Part shown: positions 10,183 through 22,500 of the stretch, piece after piece | Layout of the letters: each line of letters opens with the position of its first letter | Numbering within the stretch: the first letter of the stretch is position 1 | Origin: Ascoidea asiatica | Taxonomy: Eukaryota; Ascomycota; Saccharomycetes; Ascoideales; Ascoideaceae | Assembly: GCA_001600695.1 (NCBI GenBank) | Contig: BCKQ01000005.1 | Span: forward strand, 384,593-448,592 | DNA length: 64,000 nucleotides | Direction of reading: 5' to 3' | Notes under the pieces: generated by a model | What the model was told of the DNA's origin: nothing | The model's input: the letters and a program-made list of their open reading frames with translations, nothing else | Databases searched by the model: none | Program-made: the position numbers and the translations under genes

Positions 10183-13176
10183 TTATTCAAAATAACGAGG
10201 TGCGTCAAAAACATGGTATCTATGACCTCTGGTACCATCCCCTTTAAATACAGAAGGAAATCTTTTGCTTTTTGGAACTTCACTTTCATCAATTCTAACA
10301 TCTTTATAAAGTTCGGCTTCACTTTTCAAATTATCAGGAGGGAGTTCGAATTTTCCGATTTGAATTTCAGTATCTGTAATGGTGCTTCTGCTAATTCTAG
10401 CATACCCTAATCTTTTCAATTTTTTGAATAAAATATATTCACACCATCTATCCCAATCTGTGGAATCAATATCATGCATACCAGATTTTTCTGACACATA
10501 AGTATTATAATTTCCCTCAAGAGGTTTTGTAACAAGATAACTGAGTAAAATCATGGGTCTATTACTCGATCCCATAATATCTCTAACCCCTAAAGATTGG
10601 AGTCTTCTATCTTCCACATCTTCCTCTTGCCCACTATGGAATACAACTATGTCCACATATTTACCATAGATATCTAATGTGGCATGAATTGCTGGTCCAA
10701 TTTCGCCTACTGGACTGGGCAAAAGATGATGGGTAGAATTTATTATTGGAAATTTGGATAACAACAAACATCCCCATGTATGTTTATTAGGACCTGGTCC
10801 AAAATCTGTGTAGTAACCTAGGTCGTTGGCTATCTTTTGAGTTAAATCACGATTTCCCATAACAATTCTTTGGGTATCCGTTTCTAGCATGCCCATTATA
10901 TCAATTTGCGCATCTTTTAATAAATCTCTCATTCTATTTTCAGAAGCCCATAAATCATTATCTAAACCAAAATGAACTGTCCATATTCCGGCAGTAAAGG
11001 TACCTGAACCAGGGTTGAAAGGAGTTGGAGCTTCTACTGGAGATCGAAAAAATGCAATATAACATGATAACAATCCCGAGACTAATAGTATTAGTTTAAA
11101 TTTATTGAACATTATTCCTGAAGTTAGTCTGTTACGAGCAATTGAGATTACACTTTTATCGCATTTATCTTTTGACAAATGAGATGCAAATATACCCAAT
11201 CCAATAAAAAAATGAGCAGAACCAAAAACGATATCAGTTCTTTCTCTTAATAATGGCCCACCAGGAACAAATGCATATGCAACTATCCAAACACTTCCTA
11301 ACATTAAAATTACATGAAACAAGAAACCTAATGAAAAAACAAAACTAGGATTAAATTTGGAACAATTTTTAAAAATTGTTGGAACTATAGATGTTAAATA
11401 TACAGCGTATATTGAACCACCTGCGTATCCAAGCCATCCTTTATAAAAGTATAATACGATAAATCCAAGAGTGGCAACCCCGTAGTTCAACCAAGAATTT
11501 AATTCTGATATTAGTCCAAGATATGATCCAAAACACATTAAAACCAATGTTATAGCTCCATGAGGAACCGGTAAAGGACCTTTAATTGGATAACCATCCC
11601 ACACCCAGGTGATTATAGTTCCAGAGTCTGAAAGTAAACCATGAAGCATAAATAATAAACCACCAAAACCAAAAGAGGATAGAATTAGTGATTCTCTGCC
11701 TTGTGCAAGTTTACTTATAGGATCTCTTACTTTTAAAGAAATGAATTCTTTATAAAGATTTGAATATCTAGGGGTTAGCAAAGCAGATACAGATCCAACA
11801 AAAATTCCAGTTTTATTCCATCCTCCATTTTCGGAATGCATTATCGGCCAAATAGGGTTATTTGAACAGAACAAAAATTTCAAAATTACGGAAAAAATCA
11901 ATCCAATAGTGAAGGTAGTTGAGTAATATTTCAATAGCTGATTTTTATAAATGAGATTAGAATTTTTCATATTTTCATTACTCTTAGGTTCCTGACTCTC
12001 TTCTTTTTCTTTGGAGAAAGAAATATTTCCAATAAACCATATTTCATTTGCAACCGACACTGCACCAAATGCTACGCCTATTGAAGACGTTAAAAGTCTA
12101 TATCTTGGTCTAGGAACCAAATAAGAGCCAATTCCTAACACCACAGAAAATAATCTTGTTATGAAAGAATAATTAGCCAAAAACCTTCTAATCGGAGAAA
12201 TGATTAAAAAAATCGGAGAAACTAATGAAATAATACAAACTTCAAATCCCGAAATTCCCATATACCAAAGTGGAAAAAACCAAATCATTGGAAGTAGAGA
12301 TGTAACCATTGACCAAAAAATGAAAGAATTGAGAACATTAATGATCAAACTAAAATAGGATAAAGGATTATTAAAAATTGATAAAAGCCTCAAAATACAA
12401 GAGGATTTTCTAATTTTTGATTCTTTGCCTGAGGATGTTTTTTTTTGGGGTTTGGAAGAACTTATATTTATAATTCCTGAAGAGTTTGAAGAAAATGCAA
12501 TTTCTATACCTTTAAAATCAATAATTGACCATGAGTCAAACCCTATATCAAGGAAAATCAAAGACCATTCCACATAAGCATAGTAAGAATAAGCACCAGG
12601 TAGTCTATGAACTTTATGTTGGATGAAAAGATAAATTAATGGGACCAAGCATGCGAAAAATGTGCAAGAAGTCAAAAAACGATAGAGATTTAATTTTGAA
12701 GGTTTTGGCGTTAATTTAACTATCATAAATTCATAAGGCAAAGTTAAAAGAATGTAAGATATCATAAAAATGTCATGAAAGTCATGATCATCAGTTGAGG
12801 TTATATAAACCCAACCTGCACAGGTAAACGTTCTTATCACACCAGTTATTAATATACTAACAGGCATAATTGAATTTGGTTTATTTAGTGTTAAAAAAGT
12901 GAGAGCATGTAATAAAAATCGGGGGCCAGCAGTTAATGCAATCAAAACTTGAAATAAAGATCTTTCTGGATACCTATCACCAATTGTAGCAGACACGCTT
13001 GGAAACCATTCGTCAGGATAACCATACCAAGCATTTTGAACAATTTTATGATAATGAAGCAGACAGCCTACAATCAATGCTGCAATGAAAGCAGAAAATG
13101 CACAAATAGAATGGACATAAGCTATAACAGATCCATTGAGAGTAAATATATGTTTCTTTTCATTCAGCAAGCTCAT
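10183..13176 (-). CDS. CWH43: GPI-anchor lipid remodelling protein Cwh43
   Basis: The product has 997 residues, close to the roughly 950 of S. cerevisiae Cwh43. The N-terminal two-thirds is a polytopic membrane region; its first part resembles PGAP2/Frag1 proteins. The C-terminal third is a soluble endonuclease/exonuclease/phosphatase-like domain (VHFGLDNDLWASENRM, MGMLETDTQR, FHSGQEEDVEDRRLQS, ending GHRYHVFDAPRYFE). Cwh43 replaces diacylglycerol with ceramide on GPI anchors in the ER. An ATG at 13176 precedes MSLLNEKKHIFTLNGSV, which leads into the first membrane span. S. pombe splits these two halves; here they are one ORF. Confidence 0.95.
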   Translation of the reverse strand: MSLLNEKKHIFTLNGSVIAYVHSICAFSAFIAALIVGCLLHYHKIVQNAWYGYPDEWFPSVSATIGDRYPERSLFQVLIALTAGPRFLLHALTFLTLNKPNSIMPVSILITGVIRTFTCAGWVYITSTDDHDFHDIFMISYILLTLPYEFMIVKLTPKPSKLNLYRFLTSCTFFACLVPLIYLFIQHKVHRLPGAYSYYAYVEWSLIFLDIGFDSWSIIDFKGIEIAFSSNSSGIINISSSKPQKKTSSGKESKIRKSSCILRLLSIFNNPLSYFSLIINVLNSFIFWSMVTSLLPMIWFFPLWYMGISGFEVCIISLVSPIFLIISPIRRFLANYSFITRLFSVVLGIGSYLVPRPRYRLLTSSIGVAFGAVSVANEIWFIGNISFSKEKEESQEPKSNENMKNSNLIYKNQLLKYYSTTFTIGLIFSVILKFLFCSNNPIWPIMHSENGGWNKTGIFVGSVSALLTPRYSNLYKEFISLKVRDPISKLAQGRESLILSSFGFGGLLFMLHGLLSDSGTIITWVWDGYPIKGPLPVPHGAITLVLMCFGSYLGLISELNSWLNYGVATLGFIVLYFYKGWLGYAGGSIYAVYLTSIVPTIFKNCSKFNPSFVFSLGFLFHVILMLGSVWIVAYAFVPGGPLLRERTDIVFGSAHFFIGLGIFASHLSKDKCDKSVISIARNRLTSGIMFNKFKLILLVSGLLSCYIAFFRSPVEAPTPFNPGSGTFTAGIWTVHFGLDNDLWASENRMRDLLKDAQIDIMGMLETDTQRIVMGNRDLTQKIANDLGYYTDFGPGPNKHTWGCLLLSKFPIINSTHHLLPSPVGEIGPAIHATLDIYGKYVDIVVFHSGQEEDVEDRRLQSLGVRDIMGSSNRPMILLSYLVTKPLEGNYNTYVSEKSGMHDIDSTDWDRWCEYILFKKLKRLGYARISRSTITDTEIQIGKFELPPDNLKSEAELYKDVRIDESEVPKSKRFPSVFKGDGTRGHRYHVFDAPRYFE

Positions 13177-13804
13177 TATCGTAATATAATGAAAATATGT
13201 GAAAGAAAAGTTCTTGAAGTCTAATTTCCAGATTTATTTAATCCTAAATAACCAAGATCCAAACGAGTAAAATAAGAAGTCAAACTTCACCAAATGCAGC
13301 CAGAATATTTTTATGGGAAAATGTAATCCAAATAATTAACTAAATGAAATTTTCAAATACGGAAAACAGATTGAATCAATGATTTTTTTCAATTTTATTT
13401 AAAACAAATACCTTTAAATTTTTCAGCATTCAAAACACAAGATTTCACGTTCACTTTGTTCCGGAGGTGGGTGTGTATGCAGGGTAATAATTTCCCTGTG
13501 GAGTCTTCGGCTCGGGACTTTCTTTTTTGAAAAATGCCTTTTAGTTTCTTAACAGCCTAGGAATGTATCAGTTGTCATAATTTTAATCTTTTAACATTAC
13601 ATAAAATTTAAAATATGAATCTACAAGTATTTCAAAACTTTTTTCTCTAAGCATAATCTTTTAAAGTGTAAAGTGTTTTTTTTTCTAAATACTAAGCTGG
13701 AAATAAAAAAAAACAAAAAAAAAACAATTTCATGAGAGCTTCAGAATTCAATTTAATTTACAAGGGTATTGAAATCAATTATGATACTTTAACATAAAAA
13801 AAAT
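13177..13804. promoter_or_regulatory. CWH43 upstream region and P450 3' flank
   Basis: This 628-bp gap lies upstream of CWH43 and downstream of the P450. A GC-richer patch at about 13455-13525 contains TTCCGGAGG, GTGGGTGTG and CGGCTCGGGAC, and may be the CWH43 upstream activating region. The rest is AT-rich with A/T runs. No gene is seen. Confidence 0.4.
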
Positions 13805-15594
13805 TTACCTAAACTCCTTGGCTTTTAATTCATAAGCTATATTATTATTTCTAATTGAAAGTTTGATGAAGTATTTTCTAGGTTCGATTGCAATTGAAGT
13901 TGGAATTTCATTCAATTTGAAAGGATCTATTTCCATTAGCATTGATTTCTCATCTGGTGCCTGAATTTCAAATAGAATCAAAAATCTAACAAGTAAAATA
14001 TAAAATTCCTTACTAGCCAGATGTAACCCAACACACCCTCTAGAACCGGCCCCAAAAGAAAAATGCGTGGTTCCATCGCATATCATTTCACCATTATCGT
14101 CTAGCCATCTATCTGGATTAAATTCCATAGGATTTTTGAACCGATGTTCATCATGATTAGCACCATAAGCATTCATGAACAAAATAGTATTTTTTGGAAT
14201 TAAAATTTTTTTATAATAGAAAGGCTTTGTACTCATTCTAGGCAAGGATAAAGGAAGAACTGTGAAATATCTCAACGTTTCTCTTACAATAGCACCAACA
14301 AATGGAACTTTAAAGGATTCATAAGGAGATAACTTCCAAGCAGTTTCTAAATCACCATATTCTTTCAAAAGTTCATTGATTGCACGATTTTGGATTTCGT
14401 ACCCATAGTCTGGTTGCGATAAGTGTCCTAAACAATGATTAAAATTAAGTGGAGTGTTATCCAAGCCAGCTGAAACCATCGTTAAACAGACACTATTTAA
14501 TTCATCCTCAGTAAGGGTGTTTTCTTGACCATCATTTTCCCTCAATAATGCCATATATACAAGAGCATTTTTGTTTCCTCCTTTTGATATATCATTTTTG
14601 ACTTCATTCATAAATTTATTCATATAAATATCTCTTCTTTCTCTGAAATCATTGGCCTTCTTATTTAAATTCAATGAAAATAATCTTAGAAATGCAATAT
14701 AATCTTGCAGATGTGAAGTATGTGATCTTAATCTTCCAATATTATTTTCAACGTAAGTGATCTCATCAAAAAGATTCCAATTTTTTTCATTTTTTTCACT
14801 TAAATCTATCGAAATACCATAAGTTTTGATTAAACTGACACGAAGAGCAAAACCCTGAGCCAGCTTTAGAATATCAATATCATTGTTATTACATTCAAAT
14901 TCTAATGTCGATAGAACACGATTAAGAAAGTATCTAGATTCAAAGTCCATTAAATCACAGTTTTCTATATTGTTAACATTTTTTCTATTCAAATATGTTG
15001 CAACCAATTTTTTCTTACGTTTGAATGAGTCTGAATATGGTGTTGTACCAATGGTAAAACCTCTTGATGATGAAACAACTTTATGAAAGGTATATAGCAT
15101 AGGGCGAGAATTCGTTGCATCTCTAGAGTTAATCCATATTTCTTTAACAGAAGAAAATGAGTTTGCAACAACTACTCTTTGAGAACCTAATCTTGTTTGA
15201 TAAACATCTCCATAAGTTTCTGCCCATTTAGAGTATACAATTGATGGATTTGACATTACATTATGCAAATTACCGACTATTGGTAAACCTGGAACACTTG
15301 GTAATCCTTTAATTTTGGGAGTACAACCAAAATCAAAAAAGTAATCTAGAAAAATCCATAATAAAATTGAAATGGATAAACCAGTAAGAATCTCAAGAAA
15401 AAATTTTTTAGGATCCTTGCAAACTAAACCTATAAGAGCTAAAAAAATAGTTAATATCTCTGGTGATTATTATCAAAGTTTCAGCAATTTTCAAAAAAAA
15501 TAAAAAGAGAAGAAAATTATAAAAACAAAGTAAAGTTTTGAACTTATTGAATTCAGAAAAACTTACCTTCAAAATAGGTTTTGTTTGAACTCAT
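13805..15594 (-). CDS. cytochrome P450, CYP504 (phenylacetate hydroxylase)-like, two exons
   Basis: Exon 1 is 15567-15594 (28 nt, encoding MSSNKTYFE plus one base). The donor is GTAAGT, the intron 15460-15566 (107 nt, ending CACCAG), and exon 2 is 13805-15459, for 560 residues in phase. After splicing the N-terminus gains a membrane anchor (ISILLWIFLDYFF) and the hinge GLPSVPGLPIVGNL. Further motifs are SRPMLYTFHKVVSSSRGFTI, I-helix SAGLDNTPLNF, ExxR in VRETLRYFTV and heme loop FSFGAGSRGCVG. These phrases match fungal phenylacetate/3-hydroxyphenylacetate hydroxylases (CYP504, phacA/phacB), ER enzymes of aromatic catabolism. The I-helix has D-N-T where D-T is usual. No other aromatic-degradation gene lies nearby. 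The branch site is weak. Confidence 0.85.
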
Positions 15595-15708
15595 TTACCT
15601 AAAGCACAGCCTTTTATATATTTTGTTAATATTTCGGAGAGCAGTTTGATTTCTTTTTTTTCTATCTTATTTTTGTATTATATATTTTTTATCATATATC
15701 TTTTATTT

Positions 15709-15794
15709 TATAATATATTTTATAATATATTTTATAATATATTTTATAATATATTTTATAATATATTTTATAGTATATTTTATAATATATTTTA
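15709..15794. repeat. 12-bp AT-rich tandem repeat, about 7 copies
   Basis: The unit tataatatattt repeats about seven times with one a-to-g change. It lies about 115-200 bp upstream of the P450 ATG. An 85-codon ORF passing through it is a by-product of the repeat. Confidence 0.85.
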
Positions 15795-16127
15795 TCTTAT
15801 TGAATATATTGATTCTATTGAAATTATTAGATCATCAAACCAGTTAAGTAAAATTTTCATCATGACATTTCGAATAACTATTAAAATAATATATAGGAAT
15901 TAAGCAAGAATTAAAAAGAATAATAGTTAGGTGAAATAAACATACAATTATTCAACTCAAATCATCCAGCCTATGTTAATTAAACAGCTCTAAGCTCTCT
16001 GCTTAGGAACTATACTAATTCTTGTAGAGTTGAAGCCAGCATATATTAAAACAGCAAATACCTCTCAATCTCCTTTGAGTAGCCGATTTGATTCAAATTT
16101 GAAGTCTTACATTTTAAAAATCACAGT

Positions 16128-16383
16128 ATGACAGTCTTTTTAGTGATAATGGTTTTGGGTCTGGTTCCATTTTTGTTTTTGTTTTAGTTTTGTTTTCGTT
16201 GGCTTTTGTTTTTGTGTTTTTTTTTATTTTAAGGAATATTTCACTCTGCGAGTCGGTTATCGGGACGGAATTCTATTCAACATCTTCTTGGAATCAAAGT
16301 GCTAGTGTTAAAGTAACCAACAGTAGTTTCGAAGATTTGTTCAAGCGAGAACCCCTGCATAAACATGAAGAAAGCTATTCATA
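16128..16383 (+). pseudogene. possible broken or unspliced secreted-peptide ORF
   Basis: An ATG at 16128 opens MTVFLVIMVLGLVPFLFLF then TAG. A second, shifted frame from 16190 has no ATG and begins with another hydrophobic stretch (SLAFVFVFFFILRNISLC). It then has two N-glycosylation sequons (NQS, NSS) and a dibasic KR followed by EPLHKHEESYS and a stop. The two frames could be one signal-peptide ORF broken in T-runs, or be joined by splicing. The layout resembles a Kex2-processed precursor, but I recognise no family and it may be chance. Confidence 0.2.
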
Positions 16384-16510
16384 ATCATGGTTGAATACTA
16401 AAATTAGTTTGACATTGTCTACATATTGAATACAAAAAAATTGAAAGTAAAGACAATTGTTTTTCCATTAGATCAAGGTTAATCAGAAACAATGTTTGAA
16501 ATACTAAAAA

Positions 16511-19500
16511 CTAAGGGGGGTTTTCTTTTTCAATCGACGCATTGAATAATTGAAGACTTATAGCACTATCATTGAATCTCGTTATTGGATTGACGTCTTC
16601 TATTATTTCATATGGGTTTATATTTAGTTCAAGATAGCAATTATTCTCATAATTATAGAGATATAAGTTATCAAGGAAATCTTCGTTTACTTGATTTTCA
16701 TTATTTATAGGATTCTCCAAAATATCATCAAAATCACAATTAAGACAACGTTCAAATAAAAGAAGATTTTCAGAACCCGAGCCTATAGAAAATAAATCAC
16801 TTGAATCACAACCATCCTCATCAATTGAATCCAGTGAAATAGCTCTATCATTACATCTTGGATTTTCAATTGAAGACAAAGAATTGAACAATTGATATAT
16901 TATCGGTTTAGAGTTCATCAATCTTAGTGTATCAAGTTTAAGCTTGTAAGATCCTAAAACAATATTTAATAAACTTTTTAGTTTTGTATTAGATTTTATG
17001 AAGCCTGAATTAGAAAGCATCACAAATCTTTTAAAAAAGTTAGCATTTAATGCTTTTGGTTTAAATAACTCATTAGTGGTACAATGTACCAAATAGTCAG
17101 TGAATATTACTAAAATTTTAAAGAGAATTACAAAACTCATTGTAAAGTCCTTACCAGAGTATTTATTATTTGGTCTCATAACTCTAGAAACGATTTCATT
17201 GGAATAATTCATTATCGATTCTCCAAATAATGTATTGCTAGATTTCAGAAAATTAAAGCTTTCATCATGATAACACGAAGTTAGAAGACAAGAAATATAT
17301 GGACTTAAGTTACTAAATTTGTTGAAATTTTTTTTTTCAATAAATTTTTCTGGCCCTACAAGCTTCGTACAAACAGCGGGGATTTCTTTAGAATTCAAAA
17401 ATAGCTGAGAAGCGTATTTAATCAACAACTCCCTTTGATTTTCATTTAAGTAGTAAAACAAATTTCCAAACCTATCAAACCTGATTTTGGTCCCATTAAT
17501 ATTGGTGATATAACAAAAATGCAACAATTTATCTAAAATTTCTTGGAATGAATTTATATTGTTGAATTTTTTGATTTTTTTTTCCCCTAAGTTGAATAAT
17601 AGGGTTGAGAAAAACTGACATAGTATATAGTTTTGATCCTTTGCTATCTGAAGATTAGTACTCATTTTTTTATAGAATAATTCAGTATTTACTTTTCCGT
17701 AGTAGTTTTTTATTGAAAACAACAGTTCTGCTCTTTTAGAAGAGTCATAGAGAAAATCTGAAAACATCATGGAAGGATACAAAATAATCAAGTCTATCAT
17801 GCCTAAAAATAGTTCTAGACAATCGTAATAACCAGCAATCTTATTTATTGTAGCAGAGTTGTCACTTCTCAATGCTCTTACTAAAATTCTTGAGATCTGA
17901 GAAATATAAAATCCTTTTCTCAGAATAGCATTGTTGGAAAATAATAAACTGTATGAACACCGTTTCAATTTTTTTTTGAATTTGAAATATAATAAAATCA
18001 AGTTTAAAATCAATTCCACACCTGATTCGAGTATAGCTTTTTTTGAGCACTTTAATCTGAAAAAGTTTTCAAAAAATGATTCTGCTTTTTTATCCAGATA
18101 CAATAGATTGAAATCACAGAAAAACAAGTCAAGGATTATGGATACGAAATAATCATGAACGGAAACAAGTTCTTCATTTCTATTCCCATTAATTAGTCCA
18201 TCAGACTGGAAAGGGTTAAAATTTTCTATAAGATCTTTTAGCGAAATGAATTCATTTAGGAGGAAAAAGCATAGATCCCTTATAAATTTAGAATATAATT
18301 CACTTTTAAGAAACCTAGAGAACCTAGAGACTTGTTTCTGAATATACAATAAAATAGATTTTTTAAACCGTTCAGAACTAATCTTTTTTTTGAAGAAGTT
18401 AAGTAATGTCACAAGATTATATAAGTTTTCTTGATTTTTCTCATCTATTTCAGCAACAAGTTTATTTAATATAATCTCAATATTATAATAAAAACCGTCA
18501 AAATCATTTAACTCGCTAACATTTAGATTGAAATCAAGCTCAAGATTTGACACTTTGCTCAATAGTCTATTAAAAAGAATAACGTTATTATCATTCAAAT
18601 TTAGATAATTGCTGAAACCATGGGAAGTAGGTTCATTCATTTTCAATTCATTAGAAATCAAGTAAGTTAGTTGATTTTGCAATGCAATAATAAAATTATG
18701 TTGCCTCCAATCANTCACATTTTGGACTCGTAAATCTTCATTATTTTCTTCTACTCCTGAAATAACTGTATTTTTTTGTTTACCTGCTTGTTTGAGAAAC
18801 AACCCAAAGTTATTTAAGTATACTTTCCAAAATACTATAAAATCATAGTTGAAGCTATAATCCTTTTCATCGTCATCTTGCATTTCAAATTGATTTTCGA
18901 AATTTATATCGTTGAAGTAATCTGAATTCAAATTATTGAAAAAGTATGGATCATTTGAGATTAGTTTATAATATGAATCAACAATTAATTTGAACATATC
19001 AACAAAATTCAAATGAACGTCATAATTCAAACCACTTTCCTTGTTTTTAACACTAGTATTATTGATAGATAAGGCTAAAATATCAGCGATAGAAAGAGAT
19101 GCAGAAATGTTTGAAAATGCATCACTTGTCAAAGCATTTTGAGAATTTCTAGATAAAAACTCAAATTCAAGACAACTTTTGTCAAGATAATAGTTTAGAA
19201 CATATTTATAATTATCTAAAATCATCAATAGTAAATATAACTCCTCGTAATTTAATTGAATGGATACCATACTGTTTATTATTGGACATTCTGTATCATT
19301 TAAAGGAGTAATAGGAGATATAGGAGAAGTAGGAGAGACAGAAATTCCAATATACTTGCTCTCAGAAAAGTTTTCTCCATAGGCATTTATCACTAGTATT
19401 TCTTTGAGTAAACAGAAGAAATTTTCGACAGAGTAAAAACGTTGGAAAAGTAACAATAGAAAGCTTATTTTATTTTTTCCAAACTTAAATTGCCTTATTG

Positions 19501-22500
19501 AATCCTCTATGTTAGTGTCAATATTTAGCTCGTCAAAATCTCTCTGATAGCCTTCAGAGATTTCTGAAGTTTGATTATCAATCGCAATCAAGGAAGATTC
19601 CAAGTCTTTAGGAGCATGTAAAAAGCTTTTGAGCTTTTCACTTAAAAAATCACCCAAGTACATTTTGATACCAATCTCTAAACGGAACAAAAAATCAAGA
19701 TCCTCTTCCAAGACATTATCACCACACTCATCTATTAAGAAAGGTATAATGTTGTTTTCGATGATTAATTTGCCCTTTTTTAATTTTTCCTCTAAGTTAA
19801 GGTTGCCACTAAACACTGAGGTTTCAAAATCACTTGCTCCAAACTCCTCTAAAAAGCTTTGAACATTACTTTTCAAGTGCTTCATTGTTAGTTTCAACTG
19901 GGAGTTGTTAAGAACAATTTCAATCTTTAAATTTTTAAGAATCAAAAAATGAAATATGTTTAAAACCTTGACGTTCTTAGAGGATTTAGAATTATGCATT
20001 AATATTCCTGAGGAAATCAACCTTCTCAAATATGTATTAATAGAAAAAAGATTATTTTTGAATATTAGATTGAGTAAAATAATTAATTGATGTAAATTCA
20101 CAGTCTTAACAGATATGCTCTCACCATTTGTTTTGATTACACGATTGAAAGGGTTGATTAAGTTAGCCTGGTTTATCTGAGAAAAATCTTCAGTCCCATT
20201 TTTTTTAACTTGATCTATAAACCCAAAATTCACCAAATCATCATCTTTGATGGAAAAAATAAAGTCCAAGATTTCATTTTGCAAAAAAGTCACAAGATTG
20301 CTCATTACAATCTTTCGGTTAAACGAATCAGGAATGTTTCCTTTTTTTATATTTTCACTTTGAGAATTAGATAATTTTAATGAACTTAGCAACTCATTTA
20401 AAAAAAATCTAGATTCCGCTAAGAATTTATTGAAAATTGTGTAAACAATAAGTCTTTTATTTTCAAAGACTAATTCATCATTATCATCAAAAGAATTGAA
20501 ATCAAGATTTCCAACTGAATAAAAGTTGACACACCAATAGAGTACTGACCTTATATTATTTTTAACTGTATCAATTGAGTTAGATGAAAATTTAAATTTA
20601 TTGAAAGCTTTTTGTTGATCAATTTTCACTGCATTCTCTCGAATTTCAGCTGACTGAGAGAAAAATAAAAACTGGAAGATCAACGAAAAATCTTGAAAGA
20701 TAAGCATTATTATTCGGTTTAATTTATTCTTAAACTGGTAATAAGGATTTATTTTTTCTTTTTTTGTAGTCTTTGCTGCTTCTCTTTTCGAATTTGTACT
20801 ATTTGAGGATTTGCTATCCATAGAATTGAACAATTTCAAGAAATCAGTAATATGTTTTCTAATAAGATCATCATTAAAGTTAATATGGTCACCTTGCGAA
20901 AAGTCCTGTAAAAAATTGTCCTTTTGTTGTAGCATGTCATCTAATAAAGTAATGATCTCAGAATGCTCATTTTGCCTTCCTGTATTTTTTATCTCCTGTT
21001 CTTTGATTTCATGATGCTCTTTGCATGTACGGTTTTCCTCTTGCCTTTCATTTTGCATGTTTTTCAAGATAGATTCATTTTTTTTACATATTTTTGAGAA
21101 TACAGAATTTTTAAGCTGCACAATATTTGATTCAAAACATAAAGTTTTTCCTTTAGCCGATAAATTCTTTAAATAATAATAGTTAACATCATTTATTGAT
21201 ATACTGAAACTTAATGGAAGTGGAATTTTATCAGCAAATAAATTGGCTACATTTTTTTGTGAAATATCTGATTTTGGGCTAAACTTCGGAACCCTAATGC
21301 CAAGAATATTGTAATTCAGTATTATTTTCTTAGTTTGTAGCCAATCTGAAGGCTGAAAATTTATAGAATCATTTCTTAGAGTCAAATCGTTTAATATAAA
21401 TAATCTTGAGTTCTTTAAAAATAAAAAATTCAATATCTTTTTAATATTAAACAAAATATATAATTTTGATTTTTGTAATAGCCTGTTGATTTTCATTGAC
21501 TCGATGTAAGACTTCGAGGTTGAATCTAGATTACTTAATAAACTGTTGCTAATTCCATTATTGATAGAAGTGTAATTGCTTGAGTGGAGGTTGATAACTG
21601 TAGGACTATTCCCAAAGTTAATTGGAGATTGATTTTGAAAATTTGTAGTGAAATCATTCATGTTTTGAAAACTATAACCATTGATATTACTTGGAGTGTT
21701 CATATTTGATAAAGATGTTGGTATTCCTGAGTTTGAATTCAGTGATGCAAAATTAAATAATACATTTCCTAAATTGAATTTAGTAAGCACTAAATCATAT
21801 TTTTTGGTTAAAATATCAATTAAACATCGAAGAAAAAAATTTGGGTTCAACAAAAAAGTTGATTCTTTTAGATTTACATCTTGGGACGAAGGATTCAGTA
21901 TTTGATAATGATTATGAAATAAATAAGGTAAGAATACTCTCAAAAGTGAGAGAGCTAAAAGGATATCACTTGGCCTTGTAGCTTTCTTTAAGAAATTATT
22001 AATCAACCAATTTATAAAAATATTTCTATTGATTAGTCTCTCATTAAATAAAGCTAAAATTAACCTTTTCATATAGTTTAATTTAAATTTCAGATTTGAA
22101 GTATTTGTCAAAGACAAAGATGAAGACAATTTCTCATTACTTGGTATATTAGTGGACTTATTGAAATTAGTATTTATAGAATTCGGTAATCCATCAGAAT
22201 TGGATGGCGGGCCTTCAAAATTATTTAAATTAATGTAATTCATCGAAAAAGAATTTGAATAAAAATAAGTTAAATTTTCCATATAAATAATTATTTGCGT
22301 TGACCAATCATTAATCCAATTCAAGTCCACATTTTTGCTTTGATTTTGAGAAATATTTATATTATTATTTTGAAACTGAGCATGTTCTTGATTTTGATGC
22401 TGGCCTTGTCTAGAAGATAGATGACTATAGTTAGTAGCTGATCTTGCAATAGATTTTGATTCATTCAATGCTATACATTTAACAAGCCAGATAGCTCTTT

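Larger units (their letters stand above)
15595..16510. other. intergenic region between P450 and MED12, with AT minisatellite
   Basis: It holds the P450 upstream region, a 12-bp AT tandem repeat and, on the plus strand, a possible broken secretory-peptide ORF at 16128-16383. No conserved gene is recognised. Confidence 0.4.

Noticed and set aside
15646-15903. 85-codon ORF with repeated YNIF units
   Set aside because: It is a translation of the 12-bp AT minisatellite.
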